Of a stretch of DNA of 64,000 nt, positions 59,098 through 64,000 are shown piece after piece (positions within the stretch are counted from its first letter, which is position 1; each line of letters opens with the position of its first letter). The notes under the pieces are model-generated. The model saw nothing but the letters and a program-made list of their open reading frames with translations. It did no database searches and was not told where the DNA came from. The position numbers and the translations under genes were made by a program. The stretch comes from an uncultured Selenomonadales bacterium. Lineage in GTDB: Bacteria; Bacillota; Negativicutes; Selenomonadales; Selenomonadaceae. The stretch lies in contig CALFJE010000093.1 in assembly GCA_937877545.1 (NCBI GenBank), forward strand, positions 31,111-95,110. The letters run 5' to 3'.

Positions 59098-59760
59098 TCA
59101 TGGATTATTCCTCATCGGACAATCGAGCTTGCCGCAAGCCGCGCAGTCTTTCTTATGTGTCGAAGATTTCTTGGCAAGCCCTATAATCGCGGTGACGGAC
59201 TTGCGCGGCTCCAACATCATCGCCGAGGTTAAAGTCATGTCGATTTGCTTTGCGCCCGCGATTGTAAAAAGTTTTTCCTGCGCTGTCAAATTCCAATCGC
59301 CGTAGCCGGGGCTGAATCGCCAACGCAATTTGAATCCGTCTTTGGCGAAGGTCGCCGCGAAATGTTTTTCCATAGCGTCCGCCGCCTGTTCGACTGCCGC
59401 AGTCGCCGCCGCGTCCAAAAGCACCGAAGCCAAATATTCTCCGCGCTCGAACTTGCGGGTAATTTCGCGCTCAAGCTCCAAGCCGACGGTCGCCGCCATG
59501 CAGATAACCCGCCGGCAACCATCCAGGTGTTTGACAATCGACTTGCCCTCAAGCTCAAAGGGCGGCTCGCTCAAGACGGTATGCCTCGCGCTGTCGTAGT
59601 CGTAAACCTCCCACGCGCCGCGAACCTCCATAAGCAACAGAGCCTCCGCGCAGGCGTCGCGGATATTTTGCTCGCCGAAGCCTTGAGCCTTCCGCAAGCC
59701 CGCATATCGACGAGTTTCCGCCGCGTCTACCTCCAAAATCTGTGCGTTGTATATCGGCAC
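59098..59760 (-). CDS. Vitamin B12-dependent methionine synthase activation-domain protein
   Basis: A 220-residue stand-alone relative of the C-terminal activation domain of MetH, which binds S-adenosylmethionine for reductive reactivation of cobalamin. Typical features are LRWRFSPGYGDWNLTAQEKL and the later LEPRKSVTAIIGL, followed by a short cysteine-rich tail (CAACGKLDCPMR). Such detached domains occur in Firmicutes whose MetH lacks the region. The GTG start at 59760 has GGAGG eight bases upstream. It is the first gene of the map-glutaredoxin-queC run; metH is not in the window. Confidence 0.85.
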   Translation of the reverse strand: MPIYNAQILEVDAAETRRYAGLRKAQGFGEQNIRDACAEALLLMEVRGAWEVYDYDSARHTVLSEPPFELEGKSIVKHLDGCRRVICMAATVGLELEREITRKFERGEYLASVLLDAAATAAVEQAADAMEKHFAATFAKDGFKLRWRFSPGYGDWNLTAQEKLFTIAGAKQIDMTLTSAMMLEPRKSVTAIIGLAKKSSTHKKDCAACGKLDCPMRNNP

Positions 59761-59845
59761 TTTGCCAGCCTCCTCTTCCACAATCCTCAACATTACAGCC
59801 GCATTAAAATTTGTAATTTTTTACTTAAGAATTTCATTCTGCTTA

Positions 59846-59874
59846 TAGACAAGCCAAAAAAAATCGATTAAAAT
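59846..59874 (+). promoter_or_regulatory. Promoter of the 82-residue orphan gene
   Basis: TAGACA (59846-59851), 17 bases, TAAAAT (59869-59874), 46 bases before the ATG. Confidence 0.6.
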
Positions 59875-59920
59875 AGCGAGGCGAAAAATTTTTCAGCAAC
59901 CTTTCAGGGAGGAATGTTTC

Positions 59921-60169
59921 ATGAAGAATAAAATCACAGTCAACAAGATGAACGAGAAGCTCCATTTCTACCTAATCTCAAACGGCAAGCGTTATTATCT
60001 GTTCACTCAAGATTTCTCGAAAGGCGTCTATCAATTTTTCAAGAGCGGGCGATCCGAGTCCGAACTGCACAAGTACAACTTATGGCGTAAAAATCCCCGT
60101 CTGGACAAGACTATCGAGAAACTGCCGCTGTATGTGCGCTACGTCCTGAAGGAGGAAAGTGCCGCCTAA
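59921..60169 (+). CDS. Small basic protein of unknown function
   Basis: An 82-residue, tyrosine- and lysine-rich protein (KLHFYLISNGKRYYLFTQDF, KGVYQFFKSG) without membrane span, signal peptide or cysteine motif. I do not recognise a family; the alternation of hydrophobic and polar residues in the first half suggests a small beta-rich fold. It is monocistronic, with GGGAGG before the ATG, its own promoter and a strong terminator, which argues for a real and well-expressed gene. Confidence 0.75.
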   Translation: MKNKITVNKMNEKLHFYLISNGKRYYLFTQDFSKGVYQFFKSGRSESELHKYNLWRKNPRLDKTIEKLPLYVRYVLKEESAA

Positions 60170-60192
60170 AAATCAATCAGAGTAAAAATTAT

Positions 60193-60222
60193 CTCCCGTC
60201 GGAAGTTCGGCGGGAGTTTTTT
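60193..60222 (+). terminator. Rho-independent terminator after the small orphan gene
   Basis: CTCCCGTCGGA, two bases, TTCGGCGGGAG, then six T. Nearly the same stem as at 15385; it may also act on the convergent deacetylase gene. Confidence 0.88.
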
Positions 60223-60237
60223 ATTTTGTTTTCAGAA

Positions 60238-61155
60238 TTACCACGGTTGCGGGGTCATGGGGGTGACGACGCCGAATTTGTATCCCCAATCGCGCAGGAA
60301 GTGAATCAGCTCCGGCAAGGCTTTAACGGTCTCCTGCTTATCGGCGGTGGAGTGCATGAGGATAATCACCGAACGCGGCGGATTGTCGCCCAGATATTTC
60401 AAGACGTTGTTGACTTGCGTGGAGGCGTTCGGCTTGGAGGGCGTGGCGTCTTCGGTGAGGACGTTCCAATCGTGCTCAATGTAGCCGCAATCCTCAATCA
60501 TCGTCCAATAGTTAGCGCTGAACATGCCCACGCCGCCCGGCGCACGAATCGTAAACGGGCGCACGCCGATAACGTCCTTAATCGCGGCGTCGGTCTTTAT
60601 GATTTGCTCCATGAAACTCCAGGGGCTTTTATAAAGCTCGTCGTAGCGGTGATTGTAGCTGTGGTTGCCTATGGCGTGCCCCTCGTTGAAGATGCGCTTA
60701 AGCACGCCGGGATTAGCCTCGACCATGTTGCCGCAGACGTAGAAAGTCGCCTTGACGCCCTCCGCCTTGAGGATGTCCAAAATCTGCGGCGTGACTTTAT
60801 CGTCGGGTCCGTCGTCGAAGGTAAGATAAACCGTCGACTCGGTGTAGTAAGGCTCCAGGTCGGGCAAGACTATCGGCAAGCCCTTTTCCTGCCGCTCCCA
60901 AATTATATATTGGTCGTAGACGGGGACGGACGGGTCGTCCAGTTGCAAGTTGGAAAAGTCGTCCGCCGCCACAATGTAATCTTTGCCCTCCACGGCGACG
61001 GGAGCCGGCTCTTCAACCTGCGCGGATTCGTCCGATTTGTCTTCCGCCACCTCGGTCGGGATTTGATTCACGTCCGCCGATTTGCGCTCCTCGCCGCAAC
61101 TTACAAACACCGCCGTCAACACGATTAAAATCAGTAAACAAAAAAATTTTTTCAT
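60238..61155 (-). CDS. Polysaccharide deacetylase lipoprotein (NodB/CE4 fold)
   Basis: A 305-residue exported enzyme likely to remove N-acetyl groups from peptidoglycan or another surface polysaccharide. It has a lipoprotein signal (MKKFFCLLILIVLTAVF, lipobox VSC, Cys20), an acidic Pro/Glu-rich linker (about 22-70) and a NodB domain with the catalytic/metal motifs TFDDGPDD, HSYNH, RAPGG and a late MHS. The ATG at 61155 follows GGAG. It is monocistronic and convergent with the small orphan gene. The substrate is inferred from the family. Confidence 0.92.
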   Translation of the reverse strand: MKKFFCLLILIVLTAVFVSCGEERKSADVNQIPTEVAEDKSDESAQVEEPAPVAVEGKDYIVAADDFSNLQLDDPSVPVYDQYIIWERQEKGLPIVLPDLEPYYTESTVYLTFDDGPDDKVTPQILDILKAEGVKATFYVCGNMVEANPGVLKRIFNEGHAIGNHSYNHRYDELYKSPWSFMEQIIKTDAAIKDVIGVRPFTIRAPGGVGMFSANYWTMIEDCGYIEHDWNVLTEDATPSKPNASTQVNNVLKYLGDNPPRSVIILMHSTADKQETVKALPELIHFLRDWGYKFGVVTPMTPQPW

Positions 61156-61185
61156 GAGCTGCTCCTCTCTAAGCAAAGTGCTAAA

Positions 61186-61214
61186 ACTATAACGCAACCT
61201 GCAATCAGAATCAA
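61186..61214 (-). promoter_or_regulatory. Promoter of the polysaccharide deacetylase gene
   Basis: On the minus strand TTGATT (61214-61209), 17 bases, TATAGT (61191-61186), 31 bases before the ATG. Confidence 0.55.
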
Positions 61215-61286
61215 GCCCGAAAAATTTTTTGGCGCAATTAAAGGGTTGACGGGAAAATTAGGGAATAACCCCCGCGAGGTGATTTG

Positions 61287-62555
61287 ATGAACGATAAAAA
61301 TTTGTTCCTGTATAACTTGGCGGTCGTGGCGATTTTCAAGAACGAGGGGCGTTATCTGCGTGAGTGGCTGGATTATCATTTGCTTGCCGGCGTGGAGCAT
61401 TTTTATCTGTACAACAACGACAGCACCGACGATTATCGGGAAGTGCTTGCGCCTTACGTGGAGGGCGGCTTCGTGACGCTGACCGATATGCCCGGCAAGT
61501 TGCCGATGTATCCCGCCTATGACGACGCCATTACCCGTTACCGCTTTAAGTGTCGCCATATGGCGTTTATCGATTTGGATGAGTTCCTTTATCCCAAATC
61601 TGCGCAGAGTGTCGCCGAGGTCGTCGCGGAGCTTCTGGCTGAATATCCGCAGGCGGCGGCTTTGGGCGTCAACTGGCAATGCTTCGGCTCCAACGGGCAG
61701 GATAAAGCCGATTACAATCGCGGCGTCCTTGAACGGTTTACGCGTCGTGCGCCGAGCGATTGGATTGTCGTCAAGGACAAGGACAACATGACCGGCAATG
61801 TCACGATTAAGAGCATTGTGAATCCGCGCCGCGTCGAGTGCTGGTGGAGTCCGCATTACGCCTCTTATTTCCGCGATTTTTATTCCGTCAACGCGAACGG
61901 TGCCAAGACCCTTTACATAAGCGGCTATCCCGTCGCCGCCGATAAAATCGTCGTCAATCACTACTACACCAAGTCGCGTGAGGAGTACGAGACCAAAAAG
62001 TTGCCCAAAGGTTCGGCGTGCTTTGTCGATAATCCCTACCTAATGGAGGATTTCAATACTTACGACCGCAACGAGGAATTTGACGACGGCATTTTAAAAT
62101 ATCGCGCCGCCCGCGCAGATTCGTTTACGTTTGAGCGTGCCGAGGAGCGGCTACATCGGGTGGAGGCGGCTTTAATCGAGACGCTGACGCAACGCTCGCC
62201 CTTCGACGCGCCGCACGAATTCTTTATCGGCAAGCTTGAAACGTTCCTGACGTGTCGGGCGGTGGCTGAGTTGCTTGACGTAAAAATCGGCGGGCGTTCG
62301 GCGGAGGAGTACGCGCTGGCGTGGATTTATCGGACGCTCAATCAGAACGGCGCATTGACTTACGCAGACCTTCAGCTGTTCGTCGACGTGCTGCCCGACC
62401 TCATGACGCGCCCGTTCCCGCTTGCGAAGAAAACGATTCAAGCGTTCGCGGCGAAGTTGTTGCCCGTCATGCAGGACGCCGCCCGAAACTTCCAAACGTG
62501 GAAGGACTACAACAATCTGCGGCGACTTCAACGCTTGCTGAGCGCGGCGGGCTGA
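61287..62555 (+). CDS. GT92-like (DUF23) glycosyltransferase, tandem copy 1
   Basis: A 422-residue predicted cytoplasmic glycosyltransferase of the family 92/glycosyltransferase 2-like type. It has the opening VVAIFKNEGRYLREWLDYHL, the LYNNDSTDD segment, a DxD metal/nucleotide-sugar motif in FIDLDEFLYP, the acceptor-side motif VNHYYTKSREEYETK, and a helical C-terminal third. GAGG lies seven bases before the ATG at 61287. The second copy starts 15 bases after its stop. It may extend a capsular or lipopolysaccharide-like glycan; donor and acceptor are unknown. Confidence 0.85.
   Translation: MNDKNLFLYNLAVVAIFKNEGRYLREWLDYHLLAGVEHFYLYNNDSTDDYREVLAPYVEGGFVTLTDMPGKLPMYPAYDDAITRYRFKCRHMAFIDLDEFLYPKSAQSVAEVVAELLAEYPQAAALGVNWQCFGSNGQDKADYNRGVLERFTRRAPSDWIVVKDKDNMTGNVTIKSIVNPRRVECWWSPHYASYFRDFYSVNANGAKTLYISGYPVAADKIVVNHYYTKSREEYETKKLPKGSACFVDNPYLMEDFNTYDRNEEFDDGILKYRAARADSFTFERAEERLHRVEAALIETLTQRSPFDAPHEFFIGKLETFLTCRAVAELLDVKIGGRSAEEYALAWIYRTLNQNGALTYADLQLFVDVLPDLMTRPFPLAKKTIQAFAAKLLPVMQDAARNFQTWKDYNNLRRLQRLLSAAG
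61335..61529 (+). repeat. 195-bp exact repeat, first copy
   Basis: Identical base for base, by my alignment at an offset of 1284, to 62619-62813 in the second glycosyltransferase gene. Flanks differ at synonymous sites, so this is a recent conversion or duplication tract. Confidence 0.85.
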
Positions 62556-62570
62556 TTCGGAGGAATTCAC

Positions 62571-63839
62571 ATGGTTGATAAAAATTTGTTCCTGTATAAT
62601 CTGGCGGTTGTCGCTATATTCAAGAACGAGGGGCGTTATCTGCGTGAGTGGCTGGATTATCATTTGCTTGCCGGCGTGGAGCATTTTTATCTGTACAACA
62701 ACGACAGCACCGACGATTATCGGGAAGTGCTTGCGCCTTACGTGGAGGGCGGCTTCGTGACGCTGACCGATATGCCCGGCAAGTTGCCGATGTATCCCGC
62801 CTATGACGACGCCCTTGAACGTCACCGCTTTAAGTGTCGCTATATGGCGTTCATCGATTTGGACGAGTTCCTTTATCCCAAATCTGCGCGGAGCGTTGTC
62901 GAGGTCGTCGACGAGATTTGGGCGGATAAAATTGACGTGGCGGCTTTGGGTATCAATTGGCAATGCTTCGGCTCCAACGGGCAAGATAAAGCGGATTACA
63001 ATCGCGGCGTCTTGGAGCGGTTTACGCGTCGTGCGCCGAGCGATTGGATTTTCAAAAACGGCGACGGCACCGACAGCGGCAACATTTATATCAAATCCGT
63101 TATGAATCCGCGCCTGGTCGATTATTCCATAAGCCCGCATTACGCGATTTATTTCAGCGAGTTGAAGTCGATAAACACCGCCGGCGTTGAAACTTTTCGT
63201 GCGGGCAGTCACCCCATTGCCGCCGATAAGCTTGTCCTGAATCACTACTACACCAAGTCGCGCGAGGAGTATGAGACCAAAAAATTGCCCAAAGGCTCGG
63301 CGTGCTACGTCAATAATCCTTACGTCATGGAGGGCTTTCGCAACTACGACCGCAACGAGGTTTTTGACGACGGCATTTTGAGGTATCGAGCCGCCCGCTC
63401 CGATTCGTTTACGTTTGAGCGTGCCGAGGAGCGGCTTCGTCGTGTGGAGGCGGCATTGGTCGATACTCTTACGCAACGGTCGCCCGCAAATGCGCCGCCT
63501 GAGTTTTTCGTCGGCAAGTTGGAAACGTTCCTGACGTGTCGGGCGGTGGCTGAGTTGCTTGACGTAAAAATCGGGGGGCGTTCGGCGGAGGAATACGCGT
63601 TGGCGTGGATTTATCAGACGCTGGTCCGTGCAGATTCGCTGACTCAAGCGGAACTGGACTTGCTGATTAAAAATTTGCCCGACTTGTTGGCGCGACCGTT
63701 CCCGTTGAGCGGCAAGCTGAAGCGTTTGATTCAAGACACGGTCATTCCGTCTTATTGCGAGGCGTTGAAGACTTTTCACGATTGGCAGGCGCGAGCCAAA
63801 ATGCTTTATGTTCAGCGGCTCCTGCGCCTGATAAATTGA
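62571..63839 (+). CDS. GT92-like (DUF23) glycosyltransferase, tandem copy 2
   Basis: A 422-residue paralogue of the preceding gene with the same motifs (IFKNEGRYLREWLDYHL, FIDLDEFLYP, NHYYTKSREEYETK). The N-terminal catalytic part is almost identical, while the middle (about 110-210, DWIFKNGDGTDSGNIYIKS) and the last 60 residues differ, which may mean another acceptor. GGAGG lies eight bases before the ATG. A partial third copy of its 3' end follows directly. Confidence 0.85.
   Translation: MVDKNLFLYNLAVVAIFKNEGRYLREWLDYHLLAGVEHFYLYNNDSTDDYREVLAPYVEGGFVTLTDMPGKLPMYPAYDDALERHRFKCRYMAFIDLDEFLYPKSARSVVEVVDEIWADKIDVAALGINWQCFGSNGQDKADYNRGVLERFTRRAPSDWIFKNGDGTDSGNIYIKSVMNPRLVDYSISPHYAIYFSELKSINTAGVETFRAGSHPIAADKLVLNHYYTKSREEYETKKLPKGSACYVNNPYVMEGFRNYDRNEVFDDGILRYRAARSDSFTFERAEERLRRVEAALVDTLTQRSPANAPPEFFVGKLETFLTCRAVAELLDVKIGGRSAEEYALAWIYQTLVRADSLTQAELDLLIKNLPDLLARPFPLSGKLKRLIQDTVIPSYCEALKTFHDWQARAKMLYVQRLLRLIN
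62619..62813 (+). repeat. 195-bp exact repeat, second copy
   Basis: Matches 61335-61529; it encodes the catalytic N-terminal region from FKNEGRYL to PAYDDA. Confidence 0.85.
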
Positions 63840-63841
63840 TT

Positions 63842-64000
63842 TCGTTATCGGACGCTGACCCGCGCAGATTCGCTGACTCAAGCGGAGATTGACTTGCTGA
63901 TTAAAAATCTGCCCGACCTGTTGGCGCGACCGTTCCCGTTGAGCGGCAAGCTGAAGCGTTTGATTCAAGACACGGTCATTCCGTCTTATTGCGAGGCGTT
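63842..64000 (+). pseudogene. 3' fragment of a third GT92-like glycosyltransferase copy
   Basis: From about 63846 the sequence repeats the 3' part of the preceding gene (63623 onward) with a few substitutions, encoding YRTLTRADSLTQAEIDLLIK and continuing to the window edge. There is no start codon or N-terminal two thirds, so it looks like the remnant of an unequal crossover or tandem duplication. It starts only three bases after the copy 2 stop. The end lies beyond the window. Confidence 0.75.

Noticed and set aside
62172..63968. 598-codon open frame on the minus strand
   Set aside because: Antisense to the two glycosyltransferase genes; its internal repeats only mirror the duplication on the coding strand.

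Overview
The window (about 55% G+C by eye) looks like the chromosome of a diderm Firmicute, most likely a member of the Negativicutes (Selenomonadales-like). It combines Firmicute traits (BofA family protein, zinc-type S14 and adenylate kinase, TTG and GTG starts behind strong AGGAGG sites, SpoIIE/RsbW/SpoIIAA-type partner-switching proteins, an FhaA-like protein) with an envelope-spanning RND efflux system that implies an outer membrane. This assignment is inference; no rRNA gene is present to confirm it.

Left part (1-16 kb): a minus-strand operon bofA-leuS-rfbD (rfbD runs off the edge) faces away from an AmrB-AmrA (MEMO/AMMECR1) fusion and uvrB. The two transcription units start from superimposed promoters. 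A rhamnosyltransferase-like gene follows, then a signalling cluster: a PAS hybrid histidine kinase, a STAS anti-anti-sigma protein, an RsbW-like kinase and two tandem dCache-HAMP-PP2C phosphatases whose output domains are almost identical. Next come an RTX-like repeat gene broken by three frameshifts and a Tat-exported amidase.

Middle (16-31 kb): a tightly overlapping minus-strand folate/uracil-repair operon (folP, folB, a HPPK-DHFR fusion, ung, small membrane protein). Divergent from it is an export operon: a membrane-fusion lipoprotein, two tandem dicarboxylate-type symporters carrying an N-terminal RsbW/GHKL-like domain, and an AcrB-type RND pump. Then an XRE regulator heads a run of five small unrecognised genes (zinc ribbon plus four mostly helical proteins), followed by recA and a convergent FHA-domain gene.

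Ribosomal block (31.7-53.5 kb, all minus strand): rpsL-rpsG-fusA-tuf, then the S10-spc-alpha cluster from rpsJ to rplQ in nearly canonical order, ending in a strong terminator. Four metabolic genes sit inside it in the same orientation: deoC, a nitroreductase, a VOC/glyoxalase-like gene and a phloretin/DAPG-hydrolase-like gene. The last has its own promoter. Map is missing from its usual place next to adk and is found at 58-59 kb.

Right part (53.5-64 kb): aspS, an orphan type I specificity subunit, rpsO, queC, a glutaredoxin-like gene, map with a SEC-C zinc motif, a cobalamin-dependent methionine synthase activation-domain protein, a small orphan gene, a lipoprotein polysaccharide deacetylase, and two tandem GT92-like glycosyltransferases followed by a fragment of a third copy.

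Recurring themes are local duplication with sequence homogenisation (phosphatases, symporters, glycosyltransferases) and heptanucleotide tandem repeats in several intergenic gaps, including three inside the ribosomal block. The best candidates for undescribed biology are the XRE/zinc-ribbon/helical-protein operon (27.3-29.7 kb), the GHKL-symporter fusions, and the metabolic genes embedded in the ribosomal operon. I found no tRNA, rRNA, CRISPR array or transposase.
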